This document shows positions 43,662 through 52,433 of a stretch of 64,000 nt of DNA, piece by piece; position 1 is the first letter of the stretch; each line of letters begins with the position of its first letter. The stretch is from Bernardetiaceae bacterium. Lineage in GTDB: Bacteria > Bacteroidota > Bacteroidia > Cytophagales > Thermoflexibacteraceae. The stretch lies in the NCBI GenBank assembly GCA_025057115.1, contig JANWWZ010000001.1, forward strand, positions 62,001-126,000, read 5' to 3'. The notes below the pieces were generated by a model. It did no database searches and was not told the origin of the DNA. It saw nothing but the letters and a program-made list of their open reading frames with translations. The position numbers and the translations under genes are program-made.

Positions 43662-44024
43662 TTAAAAAGCGTCCTCAAAGTGGGTAATTTCAGGAGGGAG
43701 GGTCCAGGTAATGGCGATAATGTCGAAGCGGATTTCGCCGTGCCAATTTGTTTGTAAGATGAAATTTTCTGCAGCGCGTTTAATGTGTGCTTGCTTTGTG
43801 GCTTTGACAAACGTTTCGGGGTAACCAAAGGCATTGCTAGAACGCGATTTGACTTCCACAAATACCAATACGGATCCACTACGGGCAATGATGTCTATTT
43901 CAGTGCGCTCAAACTGATAGTTACGGCAAAGAATTTCATAACCCCTATTTTGAAGATAGCAAGCAGCCAATTCCTCTCCTTTTTTGCCGAGTTGTCTAAA
44001 ACTGCTAGTTGACCTTTTTGGCAT
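43662..44024 (-). CDS. YraN-family endonuclease-like protein (UPF0102)
   Basis: 120 residues. A short nuclease fold: GKKGEELAACYLQNRGYEIL, then FERTEIDIIARSGSVLVFVEVKSR with the (D/E)...ExK catalytic set, and AAENFILQTNWHGEIRFDIIAI. YraN proteins are linked to DNA processing, but their role is not settled. The start diverges from the membrane protein at 44036; the intergenic region is only 11 bases long. Confidence 0.9.
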   Translation of the reverse strand: MPKRSTSSFRQLGKKGEELAACYLQNRGYEILCRNYQFERTEIDIIARSGSVLVFVEVKSRSSNAFGYPETFVKATKQAHIKRAAENFILQTNWHGEIRFDIIAITWTLPPEITHFEDAF

Positions 44025-44035
44025 ATTTTTACAAA

Positions 44036-44542
44036 ATGTTTCACTTTATGGGATTAGCAAAAATTTTCTGGATATTCTCCCTACTGGCTTTTTTGGCAGT
44101 GTTGCTCGTTACATACATCTACATGCCAGAAACGGTAGCCATTTTGTTTGACGAATTAGGATTGCCTTTTTACTTCGTTTCACGCGATAATTATTTTTAC
44201 TTTGCCTTGCTTGTATGCCTTGCGTTCAACGTCGCAATTTTACTACTTGCTGCCAGCATTAACCGACTTCCTTCTTGGATGTTGCCTACTCCTAAACGCC
44301 GCTACTGGTCATTGCGCGAAAATAGACCTCGTTTTGCCAAGCGTTTTAGCAATTGGACTAAAGGCATTGCCTTTTTTCTCAACCTCCTTCTTTGCCTTTG
44401 GCTGATAAATATACTAAAGGGCAATGATTCACAAGTGGACTTTAATACTAAGCCTCTTTCTTACTTATTTGCATCGCTGCTGGTAGTTTGGATAGGGATG
44501 TATTTTGTCATTTTTGGCATCTATGTGGAAAAAATGGATTGA
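44036..44542 (+). CDS. Small membrane protein of unknown function
   Basis: 168 residues. The start at 44036 (MFHFMGLAKIFW) is preferred; the longer frame would run over the YraN start. Four hydrophobic segments lie at about 9-28, 50-70, 112-132 and 142-162. Between segments two and three is a basic cytoplasmic loop (TPKRRYWSLRENRPRFAKR). It has the DUF1648-like look of small membrane regulators but I cannot assign a family. It overlaps the radical SAM gene by 20 bases. Confidence 0.65.
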   Translation: MFHFMGLAKIFWIFSLLAFLAVLLVTYIYMPETVAILFDELGLPFYFVSRDNYFYFALLVCLAFNVAILLLAASINRLPSWMLPTPKRRYWSLRENRPRFAKRFSNWTKGIAFFLNLLLCLWLINILKGNDSQVDFNTKPLSYLFASLLVVWIGMYFVIFGIYVEKMD

Positions 44543-45548
44543 CCGATTGGAATTGTTCAAATGCCTTACTCTTACCAAGTGTTGGAATTTTGCCCTGCTG
44601 GCAGGTAGTTTTGGACTTTCTCGAGGGAGTAAAAAAGTACTTTTTGCGGGTTTACCCGTTGCCATTTCAATTGAGCCTACCACGGCGTGTAATCTTCGCT
44701 GCCCGGAGTGCATCAGCGGACTGCGCGCCTTTAAGCGACCTACTGGCACCTTGCAAATAGAACTCTTTAAGCAAGTCATTGATCAGCTGCATCATCGCTT
44801 GATCTGGTTAACGCTGTATTTTCAAGGAGAGCCTTATTTGCATCCGCATTTTACCGAATTGGTGCGCTATGCCCGTCAGCGCGGCATTTATACTGCTACT
44901 TCTACTAACGCCCATTTTCTCAATCAAGAAAATGCCCGCAAAACGGTAGAGAGCGGCTTACATCGATTAATTATTTCCATTGATGGAGCCTCGCAGGCTA
45001 CTTATGAGAGGTACCGAATTGGAGGGAAGTTGGAAAAAGTAATAGAGGGAACGAAAAATGTGTTGGCTTGGAAAAAGCGTTTGAAAAGTACTACGCCGCA
45101 TGTCATTTTCCAAATGCTCGTGTTGCGACCTAATGAACATGAAATTGAACAAGTAAAGCAATTGGCTCACCAGTTAGGAGTAGATGAGTTACAACTCAAA
45201 ACAGCTCAAATCAATAATTATCAAAATGGTTCTCCTTTAATTCCTTTGCAAAGCAAATATGCGCGTTATGCTAGACAAATTGACGGAACTTATCAAATTA
45301 AAAATCCGCTCAACAACTCGTGTTGGAGAATGTGGCATTCTTGTGTAGTAACGTGGGACGGCAAGATAGTTCCTTGTTGCTTTGATAAAGACGCTCAACA
45401 CACTTTGGGCAACCTGACTGAAGAGTCTTTCTTGCATATCTGGTATGGAAAGGCTTATCAACACTTTAGGCAACAACTCTTACTTTCGCGCAAAGAAATT
45501 GACATTTGCCAAAATTGCACCGAAGGCATGAAAATATTTCAGTCATAA
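44523..45548 (+). CDS. Radical SAM/SPASM protein
   Basis: 341 residues from ATG 44523. The radical SAM cluster motif is CNLRCPEC (Cys56, 60, 63), then YFQGEPYLHPHFTELVRYA and LIISIDGASQATYERYR. A SPASM domain at the C-terminus has CWRMWHSCVVTWDGKIVPCC and CQNCTEG, for an auxiliary iron-sulfur cluster. Such enzymes modify peptides or lipids. No precursor-peptide or transport gene is visible. It may be a housekeeping paralogue; the substrate is unknown. Confidence 0.9.
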   Translation: MWKKWIDRLELFKCLTLTKCWNFALLAGSFGLSRGSKKVLFAGLPVAISIEPTTACNLRCPECISGLRAFKRPTGTLQIELFKQVIDQLHHRLIWLTLYFQGEPYLHPHFTELVRYARQRGIYTATSTNAHFLNQENARKTVESGLHRLIISIDGASQATYERYRIGGKLEKVIEGTKNVLAWKKRLKSTTPHVIFQMLVLRPNEHEIEQVKQLAHQLGVDELQLKTAQINNYQNGSPLIPLQSKYARYARQIDGTYQIKNPLNNSCWRMWHSCVVTWDGKIVPCCFDKDAQHTLGNLTEESFLHIWYGKAYQHFRQQLLLSRKEIDICQNCTEGMKIFQS

Positions 45549-45624
45549 ATCTTGAGTTGTTTGGTTGACTACTTGTAGTTTTTGGCAGCAAATGTATATT
45601 TAAAGCAATTGTCCCAATGCATGT

Positions 45625-46668
45625 ATGACTACAAGAGCTAAAATCATAGTAGGTATTTTCATAGGGGTATCGGTGTTGCTGGCAGTGTTTAGCCTTTATT
45701 TTTACCAAGTTTTTTTTGCTGCTAATTTTCTTGTCAATAAGCCAGACAAAGCTCTCTACATTCCGCCAAAAGCAGATTTTAAGCAAGTAATAGATTCCCT
45801 TCGGAAAGGAGAATTTTTCAACGATGAAGTTTCTTTTCGCTTTGTAGCTAAGTTGCTTCGCTACCAAGATAGGGGCAAGGTCAAGCCAGGTCGCTATCTG
45901 ATTAAATCAGGTATGAATAACCTTGCCGTGGTCAGAAAGCTCCGCAACGGAGAACAAGACCCTGTTCGGGTTACTTTTACCAAAGTACGCACCAAGCAAG
46001 AACTCGTTAAAAAAATCACGCGCCATTTGATTGCTGACCCTATGCGCTTATTGAGTTTGCTTAACGACCCCACTGTAACCGCCGCTTATGGTTTTACCCC
46101 GGAGACTATCGTAGCTATGTTTATACCCAATACTTACCAAATGTATTGGACTACTTCAGAAGAAGCACTTTTGCAGCGCATGAAACAGGAATATGACCGT
46201 TTTTGGACTCCAGAACGCAAATCAAAAGCCGATGCAATAGGGCTTACTCCTTTACAAGTGTCTATTTTAGCTTCCATTGTAGAGGCAGAGATCAAATGGC
46301 ACGAGGAAGCTTCGCGGATTGCAGGCGTGTATCTCAACCGATTAAATGCTAACTGGAAACTTGAAGCAGATCCTACCGTAGTTTTTGCCATCGGCGACTT
46401 TACCATTAAGCGACTTTCTGCAAACGACCTCAAATACGACTCTCCTTACAATACCTATTTGTATAAAGGCTTACCTCCTGGTCCTATCAATGTGCCTTCT
46501 CCCGAGGTAATTGACGCTACATTAAATGCTGAAAAGCATCGCTACATGTTTTTTTGCGCCAAAGAGGATTTGAGTGGCTATCACGCTTTTGCAAAAACTT
46601 ACGCAGAGCACCTAGCTAATGCTTTCCGCTACCACCAAGCCCTTAACCGAATAGGAATCTTTCGCTAA
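45625..46668 (+). CDS. mltG: Endolytic murein transglycosylase
   Basis: 347 residues. A single N-terminal membrane helix (6-28), then a LysM-like N-domain and the YceG/MltG catalytic domain. The catalytic Glu is E220 in ILASIVEAEIKW. Other blocks: FIPNTYQMYWTTSEE, RIAGVYLNRLNANWKLEADPT, YDSPYNTYLYKGLPPGPI and the closing FAKTYAEHLAN. It cuts nascent peptidoglycan strands and sets their length at the inner membrane. No partner genes are adjacent. Confidence 0.95.
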   Translation: MTTRAKIIVGIFIGVSVLLAVFSLYFYQVFFAANFLVNKPDKALYIPPKADFKQVIDSLRKGEFFNDEVSFRFVAKLLRYQDRGKVKPGRYLIKSGMNNLAVVRKLRNGEQDPVRVTFTKVRTKQELVKKITRHLIADPMRLLSLLNDPTVTAAYGFTPETIVAMFIPNTYQMYWTTSEEALLQRMKQEYDRFWTPERKSKADAIGLTPLQVSILASIVEAEIKWHEEASRIAGVYLNRLNANWKLEADPTVVFAIGDFTIKRLSANDLKYDSPYNTYLYKGLPPGPINVPSPEVIDATLNAEKHRYMFFCAKEDLSGYHAFAKTYAEHLANAFRYHQALNRIGIFR

Positions 46669-46702
46669 AGAGTAATTCTTGCGCGCTTGGGTTTTTATTC
46701 AA

Positions 46703-46899
46703 CTAAGGTGAAATTTTTACCACCAAGAGATCACTGCCTTCCAGTTTAACAGCCAAAGAGGTGCGCAAACAATTTGCCTCTGCCGTTATCAAAATTCCCA
46801 GCGCGTGCTTTGATTTAAGCTCGAATGAAGTGTTTAACACCCAATACCCGAGTATTTGAAGGTTGCTCAACAGCGTATTAAAACTTTCGGGCTGCTTTG
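46703..46899 (-). other. Orphan open frame without a start, abutting tRNA-Met
   Basis: On the minus strand a frame runs without stops from the tRNA 3' end to TAG at 46703. It reads TKQPESFNTLLSNLQILGYW, then VLNTSFELKSKHALGILITA, then EANCLRTSLAVKLEGSDLLV and VKISP. It has no ATG, only internal TTG/GTG. Composition is protein-like but I see no family match. It could be the truncated tail of a gene brought in at the tRNA, or chance. The region otherwise holds nothing I can name. Confidence 0.35.
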
Positions 46900-46904
46900 T
46901 TTTG

Positions 46905-46978
46905 TAGCGGGAACGGGGATCGAACCCGTGACCTTAGGGTTATGAATCCTACGCTCTAACCAACTGAGCTATCCCGCC
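46905..46978 (-). tRNA. tRNA-Met (anticodon CAT)
   Basis: A 74-base cloverleaf. Acceptor GGCGGGA/TCCCGCT with a terminal G-U; D arm GCTC/GAGC with loop AGTTGGTTA; anticodon loop TTCATAA with CAT; T arm ACGGG/CCCGT around TTCGATC. Discriminator A at 46905. The anticodon stem has an A-C mismatch at its bottom, common in elongator tRNA-Met. The GG-start and G-U first pair indicate the elongator type rather than the initiator. CCA is not fully encoded. Confidence 0.94.
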
Positions 46979-46988
46979 TTTTGAGTTG

Positions 46989-47019
46989 CAAAATTATGTA
47001 AAAATAATAATAAACTCAA
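46989..47019 (-). promoter_or_regulatory. Bacteroidota-type promoter of tRNA-Met
   Basis: On the minus strand TTG (47017-47019) and TAATTTTG (46989-46996) are 20 bases apart, matching the consensus. The box ends 10 bases before the tRNA 5' end. Confidence 0.7.
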
Positions 47020-47069
47020 AACTTTTTTGCCAGGCAAGTGCTATATTGCAATATGGAAACCCAGCGAGT

Positions 47070-47486
47070 ATGGCAAAATTCAAGTACGTTGCCGAGTTTG
47101 AAATTAATGCATCGGTTAAAATGCTGTTTCCCTATCTTTCTACTCCTACGGGGCTTTCAGAGTGGTTTGCTGAAAAGGTACAAATAGTTAATCCTGAAGA
47201 ACGAATTTATAACATTGTGTGGGACGGCGTTGGGCATCTGGCTAAACTAACAGTGCTGCAGCAAAACAGACACGTGAAATTTGTATTTTTGCCTGAAGGC
47301 GAAGAAGATAAAAAAGATCCTTCATTCTTAGAATTCAAACTTACCCATAGCGAAATGACCGAGACCTCTTTTCTAAAAATTATCGATTACTCTTCCATCG
47401 ATAATGAAGAAGACCTCAAAAACCTTTGGAATACACTTATTCATACCCTTTGTGAACTAATTGGGGCTAAAGAAAATCAGATTTAA
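47070..47486 (+). CDS. START-like domain protein
   Basis: 138 residues from ATG 47070 (MAKFKYVAEFEINASVKML); the longer frame starts in the tRNA promoter and is unlikely. It has a SRPBCC/START fold: LFPYLSTPTGLSEWFAEKVQI, FKYVAEFEI strand, LKLTHSEMTETSFLKIID and a C-terminal helix LWNTLIHTLCELIGA. Members of this Bacteroidota group bind hydrophobic ligands or act in Aha1-like roles; no ligand is known. It lies 2 bases before the Hpt gene, so they are probably co-transcribed. Confidence 0.82.
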   Translation: MAKFKYVAEFEINASVKMLFPYLSTPTGLSEWFAEKVQIVNPEERIYNIVWDGVGHLAKLTVLQQNRHVKFVFLPEGEEDKKDPSFLEFKLTHSEMTETSFLKIIDYSSIDNEEDLKNLWNTLIHTLCELIGAKENQI

Positions 47487-47488
47487 CC

Positions 47489-47833
47489 ATGATTACCCTC
47501 GACTACCTCTACCAAATTGCTGGCAATGACTCCACTATTTTAAATGAGTTATTTAGTACTTTGCGCAAAAACCTCCTAGAGTTACCTCCTGAGATACAAT
47601 TAGCTGCCCAGCAACAACAATGGGAACAACTGCGCAATGCAGCCCACAAATTAAAATCCTGCGTAGCTTATATCGGTGCCTCAGAACTCCATCAAATACT
47701 TGTAGAAATAGAGCATAACTCTTCAAATTCCTTTTCACCCATTGAATTGGAAGAGAAGGTAAAGCAGGTAAATGATTGGGCAAATCAAATACTGGCAGAG
47801 TTAAATAAAATCTCTCGTTATAGCACAGAATGA
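47489..47833 (+). CDS. Single-domain histidine phosphotransfer (Hpt) protein
   Basis: 114 residues. The Hpt motif AAHKLKSCVAYIGASEL places the phospho-accepting His at 53, followed by the typical small-residue turn and a closing amphipathic helix. It has no kinase or receiver. It is the second orphan Hpt in the window; this one is closer to consensus than that at 9936. It follows the START-like gene; no cognate kinase or regulator is adjacent. Confidence 0.88.
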   Translation: MITLDYLYQIAGNDSTILNELFSTLRKNLLELPPEIQLAAQQQQWEQLRNAAHKLKSCVAYIGASELHQILVEIEHNSSNSFSPIELEEKVKQVNDWANQILAELNKISRYSTE

Positions 47834-47839
47834 GCAAAG

Positions 47840-48970
47840 TTAATTTTTTATAAAAGGGTTGCTAAAGCGTTTGTCTTGAATAAAAGTGCTATCCGTTAGC
47901 ATATGCAAAAAGGCTAAAATAGCGCGTTTTTCTTGGGCAGTTAGATGTAATTGAATGGGTGCATTTTCGTCGTGGCGGATTTGGTTACTAGCTTCGATAA
48001 TAAGAGGGTCTAAAGTAGCGCTCATTTTGATGTGTTGATCGTAATGCTCTAGCACTTCTTCAAGGGTGTTAAACCTGCCATCGTGCATATATGGCGCTGT
48101 TAGTGCAATGTTGCGCAGAGAAACTGCTCGAAATTTACCCCTATCGTTCGGATTATTGGTAACGGCTTGTAAGCCAGGCTGTAGGTCCGCATCAGTGTCT
48201 AATCCGTTGTTGTGGAAACCTCTAAAGCCCGTAGGATCGCCTTGCACCAAAGGACCTATGTGACAATCACCACAATTGCCACCGCGCAAGCCTATTTCTG
48301 GAATGGGGTGAGTGAAAAAAAGTTGCATTCCTTGCAACTCTAAAGGAGTTGGCTTGTATTCACCGCGCAAATAGCGGTCATAGCGCGAGTTAGAACTAAT
48401 CAAAGTGCGTTCAAATTGCGCTAGGGCTTTGGCAATATTGGCAGGGGTAATTTGTTCAGAACCAAACACTTGTTTGAAACGGGGAGGGTATTCAGGAAGA
48501 CGTTGTAGTTTACTGGCTGCTTCTTGAGGGGAAATGTTCATTTCGTTAGGATTGCTAAGGGGATGTAACACTTGCTCTTCTAAAGAGGAAACTCGTCCAT
48601 CCCAAAAGAATCGGTTGACCCATAGCAAATTTGCCAGTGACATGCTATTGCGTTGGGTGGTGCGTCCCTCTACCCCCTTGCTAAAGCGATTGTTATCAGA
48701 AAAGGCGGCGCTTTGTTGATGGCAAGAGGCACAGGCTACCGTATTGTCAGCGGAAAGGCGCTTGTCGTAAAATAACATGCGTCCTAAAGCCACTCCTTGC
48801 TCAGTGAGGGGATTATCTGCTGGTATGCGAAAGTTGCGGCTGAAATACTCTGGCACTTGCAAATTGTAAGGTTTAAGCGGGGCATTAAAATCTTCCAATG
48901 TTTCTTCATAGCTTATTTTTCTGTTGCAACTCAAAACAACAAAAATGCTTAGTAACAACGGCAAGCGCAT
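47840..48970 (-). CDS. Di-haem cytochrome c peroxidase family lipoprotein
   Basis: 376 residues. Lipoprotein signal ending LSC (Cys15). Two haem c motifs: CASCH at 80-84 and CGDCH in GGNCGDCHIGPLVQGD. Further family blocks include GRMLFYDKRLSADNTVACAS-type N-terminal block, RNSMSLANLLWVNRFFWDGR and RAVSLRNIALTAPYMHDGRF. It should reduce peroxide or oxidise a partner protein in the periplasm or at the membrane. A relative at 57440 sits in the MbnP locus; this copy has no MbnP gene beside it. Confidence 0.92.
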   Translation of the reverse strand: MRLPLLLSIFVVLSCNRKISYEETLEDFNAPLKPYNLQVPEYFSRNFRIPADNPLTEQGVALGRMLFYDKRLSADNTVACASCHQQSAAFSDNNRFSKGVEGRTTQRNSMSLANLLWVNRFFWDGRVSSLEEQVLHPLSNPNEMNISPQEAASKLQRLPEYPPRFKQVFGSEQITPANIAKALAQFERTLISSNSRYDRYLRGEYKPTPLELQGMQLFFTHPIPEIGLRGGNCGDCHIGPLVQGDPTGFRGFHNNGLDTDADLQPGLQAVTNNPNDRGKFRAVSLRNIALTAPYMHDGRFNTLEEVLEHYDQHIKMSATLDPLIIEASNQIRHDENAPIQLHLTAQEKRAILAFLHMLTDSTFIQDKRFSNPFIKN

Positions 48971-49075
48971 GGTTAAGTAAAACAGTATGAAGTTCAGCTA
49001 TATAAAGAAAACTCTCGCCTGAAGAAGAGAAGGCATCTCTTTCTTGAAACTTAGTATAAAGCTCAAAAGTTCACC

Positions 49076-49116
49076 CCTAATAAACACACAGCCTGCTTCC
49101 AAGGGGAAACAGGCTG
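49076..49116 (-). terminator. Intrinsic terminator of the MBL-rhodanese gene
   Basis: On the minus strand a 12-bp stem CAGCCTGTTTCC/GGAAGCAGGCTG with a 4-base CCTT loop (49089-49116) is followed by TGTGTTTATT. One G-T wobble. It lies 36 bases past the stop codon at 49153. Confidence 0.8.
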
Positions 49117-49152
49117 TTAGCCATCAGCTTAAACCACCAGTATTACCCAATA

Positions 49153-50517
49153 TCAGTTAGCAAAGGTGTTGATTGCTTCACTCAGGTCGTAAACAGTGAT
49201 GCCTTCTTTCTCTAGCGCATTGGCGATGATGCTTGCTCCAGCAGCAGAGCGATAGCCTCCTGCACAGTGTACTACAATCGGTTTGCCTTTGGGAATATCG
49301 CCTATGCGCTCGCGTAGCTCTGGCAATGGAATGGCAATGCTGTTGTCAAATATTTTCTTAGTCTTGATTTCTGACCAGTTGCGAATATCTACAATAGCGT
49401 AGTCAGAAGGTTGCCGACGGAAGGCTTCCAGATCAATTTCAGGCGAAGTAAGTTCGGCATAGCCTTGTATCACAAAGGCACCTTTAATAAAGGGTTCGTA
49501 TCCAATTTTGGCTGCTTTGGCAATTAGTTCGTTAAGCGTTGCTTCGTCGCCTGCAGCTAAATAGTAGGGTTCGTTGGGGTTGATGATGCTACCTAGCCAA
49601 GTTTCAAATTTGCCGCCGTTCATTAAGTTGATAGAGTTGCGCAGGTGTCCTTTGCGGAACTCCACTTGTGGACGAGCATCAATAATTATTACATTGCGGT
49701 CAAGTTGGGCTACATCCTCAGCAGAGCGAATGGGATTTAAACGAGGAACGTTGTTGATGCTGGTTTGATAAGCAGGAGCTCCTTTTTTGTTCATTACTAC
49801 ATCAAAGCCGAAGTACTTGGGTACGAAAGGCTGGTCAGCGATGAGTTCTTTAATAAATTCTTCTTCACTCATGGGTCGGAGGGCGTAATTGCTCATTTTT
49901 TCAGCGCCAATGGTGCTGTAGTTAGCTCCGCTGAGAGCTTTGCCGCACAGCGAACCGGCTCCGTGAGCGGGATAAACTAGCACGTCATCATCCAACTTCA
50001 TGAGTTTTTCCCGCAAGGTATGATACATTTTCCGCGCTAGCTCTTCGCGTTGAGCAGTGATATTGCCAACATTTTCCCGCAGGTCGGGGCGCCCCACATC
50101 GCCAATGAAAAGAGTATCTCCTGTAAATACAGCGTAATCTTTGCCATTGGCATTTAGTACAATGCTAATGCTGTCGGGGGAGTGTCCAGGGGTGTTTAAT
50201 GCCCGTAAAGTAAAGTCTCCAAGGCTGATAGAATCTCCCTCGTCAAAAGGAATGTAGTCATATTCAGCTCCTAGCAGCTTGCTCACGTAGATGTTTGCTC
50301 CAGTGGTTTGAGCAATTTCCAAATGAGAGCTGACAAAATCAGCATGGGGGTGGGTTTCAATCACAGCTACAATTTGAGCCCCATGAGCTGCTGCAAAATC
50401 ATAGTAAGGCTGAGGGTTGCGCCCAGGATCGATCAAAACAACTGCTTTGTCTGATTCACTAAGGATAGCGTAGGAATAGTGGGCTAATCCTTTGTCATTA
50501 AATTGCTCTATTTTCAT
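49153..50517 (-). CDS. MBL-fold hydrolase fused to two rhodanese domains
   Basis: 454 residues. The N-terminal MBL part (1-230) is of the persulfide dioxygenase type: ETHPHADFVSSH (H56, H58, D60), TPGHSPDSISI, FTGDTLFIGDVGRPDL and YPAHGAGSLCG. Two rhodanese domains follow. The first (about 270-350) lacks the catalytic Cys (YYLAAGDEA in its place); the second has it in VVHCAGGYRSAAG. It probably handles persulfides or thiosulfate-like sulfur in sulfide detoxification. A good promoter lies 41-71 bases upstream, divergent from pdhA. Confidence 0.92.
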   Translation of the reverse strand: MKIEQFNDKGLAHYSYAILSESDKAVVLIDPGRNPQPYYDFAAAHGAQIVAVIETHPHADFVSSHLEIAQTTGANIYVSKLLGAEYDYIPFDEGDSISLGDFTLRALNTPGHSPDSISIVLNANGKDYAVFTGDTLFIGDVGRPDLRENVGNITAQREELARKMYHTLREKLMKLDDDVLVYPAHGAGSLCGKALSGANYSTIGAEKMSNYALRPMSEEEFIKELIADQPFVPKYFGFDVVMNKKGAPAYQTSINNVPRLNPIRSAEDVAQLDRNVIIIDARPQVEFRKGHLRNSINLMNGGKFETWLGSIINPNEPYYLAAGDEATLNELIAKAAKIGYEPFIKGAFVIQGYAELTSPEIDLEAFRRQPSDYAIVDIRNWSEIKTKKIFDNSIAIPLPELRERIGDIPKGKPIVVHCAGGYRSAAGASIIANALEKEGITVYDLSEAINTFAN

Positions 50518-50557
50518 AGGCTCTACCAGAAGATTGAGTTGCTGTCTAAATGATGAG

Positions 50558-50588
50558 CAAAGCTAATGCATTTTGAACAATCATGCAA
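50558..50588 (-). promoter_or_regulatory. Bacteroidota-type promoter of the MBL-rhodanese gene
   Basis: On the minus strand TTG (50586-50588) and TAGCTTTG (50558-50565) are 20 bases apart. The predicted transcript start leaves a leader of about 34 bases before ATG at 50517. Confidence 0.65.
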
Positions 50589-50640
50589 TACATGTTCATA
50601 TATATTTTTTTTTATATGTAAACAATCTTGCTGACTTTCG

Positions 50641-50670
50641 TTGATATTCGACGCTTTTTGGCTATTTTTG
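50641..50670 (+). promoter_or_regulatory. Bacteroidota-type promoter of pdhA
   Basis: TTG at 50641-50643 and TATTTTTG at 50663-50670 are 19 bases apart. The expected transcript start (about 50677) is only about 7 bases before the ATG at 50684, so the leader is very short if that ATG is used. Confidence 0.65.
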
Positions 50671-50683
50671 TTCGCATGACAAA

Positions 50684-51751
50684 ATGTCCATTATTGTTTC
50701 TCAACAAAATACAAAGAATATGGAAGTTGTACTAGCCTCCTCTGCCAATGTAGTAGACGCTCAAGGAAATTTCACTAAAGAAACATACATGTATTGGTAC
50801 GAAAGCATGTACCTGATGCGCAAATTTGAAGAAAAAGCAGGTCAGTTATATGGGCAGCAGAAAATAAGGGGTTTTTGTCATCTTTACATTGGTCAAGAAG
50901 CCTGTGTAGCAGGGGCTGTCACTGCTTTGCGCAAAGGTGACAAATGGATTACCGCTTATCGCGATCATGCTCATCCTCTAGGACTAGGCACCAGCCCCCG
51001 TGCAGTAATGGCAGAATTATTTGGAAAGGTAACGGGATGTTGCAAGGGGAAAGGCGGTTCCATGCACCTGTTCGACAAAAAAGTAAACTTTATGGGAGGG
51101 CATGGAATTGTGGGGGGGCAAATTCCTCTAGGAGCAGGTATCGCGTTTGCCGAAAAGTACAACAAAACGGGAAATATTTGCATTTGCTACATGGGCGATG
51201 GGGCAGTGCGGCAAGGTTCTTTTCACGAAACCCTTAACATGGCAATGACGTGGAAGCTACCTGTTATTTTTGTCATTGAAAACAATGGTTATGCAATGGG
51301 CACTGCGGTGCGCCGCGCTTCTAACGTTACTGACTTATACATTTTGGGAGAAGCCTATCAAATGCCTTCTATGCCAGTGGATGGCATGGACGTAGAAGCG
51401 GTTCATCATGCAGTGGCTAAAGCTGCTCAGCGTGCCCGAGCAGGTGAGGGACCTACCTTGCTTGAATTCCGAACTTACCGCTATCGGGGGCATTCCATGT
51501 CTGACCCGCAAAAGTATCGCACTAAAGAAGAAGTAGAGGAGTACAAGAAACTTGACCCAGTGGAGCAAGTGCGAGCTACCATTTTGCGCAAAGGCATCGC
51601 TAGCGAGGAAGAATTGGCTACTATCGAAGTCCGTGTTAAAGAAATTATTGAAGATGCTGTGCGTTTTGCGGAAGAGTCGCCTTATCCAGACCCCTCTGAA
51701 ACATTTACTGACGTTTACATGCAGCCTGACTATCCTTTTATTAAGGATTGA
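50684..51751 (+). CDS. pdhA: Pyruvate dehydrogenase E1 component, alpha subunit
   Basis: 355 residues. It is the ThDP-binding half of the E1 heterotetramer that decarboxylates pyruvate. Motifs: MYLMRKFEEKAGQLYGQQ, GFCHLYIGQEACVAGA, GGSMHLFDKKVNFMGGHGIV, the ThDP motif CYMGDGAVRQGSFHETLN with IENNGYAMGT, and the phospho-loop-like RYRGHSMSDPQKYR. Two starts fit: 50684 and the internal ATG at 50720 (MEVVLASS), the latter giving a 43-base leader. The E1 beta gene is not adjacent, so pdhB lies elsewhere. Confidence 0.95.
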   Translation: MSIIVSQQNTKNMEVVLASSANVVDAQGNFTKETYMYWYESMYLMRKFEEKAGQLYGQQKIRGFCHLYIGQEACVAGAVTALRKGDKWITAYRDHAHPLGLGTSPRAVMAELFGKVTGCCKGKGGSMHLFDKKVNFMGGHGIVGGQIPLGAGIAFAEKYNKTGNICICYMGDGAVRQGSFHETLNMAMTWKLPVIFVIENNGYAMGTAVRRASNVTDLYILGEAYQMPSMPVDGMDVEAVHHAVAKAAQRARAGEGPTLLEFRTYRYRGHSMSDPQKYRTKEEVEEYKKLDPVEQVRATILRKGIASEEELATIEVRVKEIIEDAVRFAEESPYPDPSETFTDVYMQPDYPFIKD

Positions 51752-51788
51752 TTTTCGATCCTATTTAATTGCCACCTTGCACAAAGGT

Positions 51789-51812
51789 GAATAAGGACGC
51801 GTTTCCTTATTC
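51789..51812. terminator. Possible shared hairpin between convergent pdhA and msrB
   Basis: GAATAAGGA (51789-51797) and TCCTTATTC (51804-51812) form a 9-bp stem with a 6-base loop, overlapping the msrB stop codon. Neither side has a strong T run, so termination is uncertain. Confidence 0.35.
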
Positions 51813-52343
51813 CTCTTCTTGCTTTTTAGTCTCTTGGCTAGCCTTTTTAAAATCAATAGCCAGTGAGTTGACGCAGTAGCGCAATCCAGTAGGAGCAGGT
51901 CCATCGTCGAAGACATGTCCTAGATGTCCTTCACAGCGTGCGCACATAATTTCGGTGCGTATCATGCCGTGAGAGGTGTCTATCTGGTACTTGATGCGTC
52001 CTTTGGCAATTTCGTCGAAGAAACTGGGCCAACCACAACCAGAGTCAAATTTTTGGTTAGAGGAGAATAACTCGTTGCCACAAGCTGCACAAACGTAAAT
52101 CCCTTTTTCTTTGTGTTTATAAAATTTGCCCGAAAAAGGACGCTCTGTTCCTTTTTGGCGCAGAATGTAGTATTGCTCTGGAGTGAGCAAGCGGCGCCAT
52201 TCTTCTTCTGATTTTACTACTTTTTCTACACTTGACAAAGCATTTTCATCAATTTTGATTTTCTTTGAACGCATGTCCATATCCTGACCATTAGTGCAGT
52301 TATTTAACAAAATTACTACTACAGTGGCAAAGAAGTACTTCAT
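51807..52343 (-). CDS. msrB: Peptide-methionine (R)-S-oxide reductase, lipoprotein-like
   Basis: 178 residues. N-terminal hydrophobic stretch with NNC (Cys16) suggests a lipoprotein or exported form. MsrB motifs are complete: CAACGNELF (zinc Cys pair), [19 protein letters not shown] (second zinc pair plus His), and catalytic Cys in [12 protein letters not shown]. It repairs R-form methionine sulfoxide in proteins, here probably in the periplasm. It is convergent with pdhA and diverges from miaE. Confidence 0.94.
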   Translation of the reverse strand: MKYFFATVVVILLNNCTNGQDMDMRSKKIKIDENALSSVEKVVKSEEEWRRLLTPEQYYILRQKGTERPFSGKFYKHKEKGIYVCAACGNELFSSNQKFDSGCGWPSFFDEIAKGRIKYQIDTSHGMIRTEIMCARCEGHLGHVFDDGPAPTGLRYCVNSLAIDFKKASQETKKQEEE

Positions 52344-52433
52344 ACATCAACTTTGCATTAAAACACTGCATAGGAAATTTTTGTTTGCCTTCACTGATTT
52401 ATAGCGAAATTTGCAGACAACAGAAAAGCCAAT

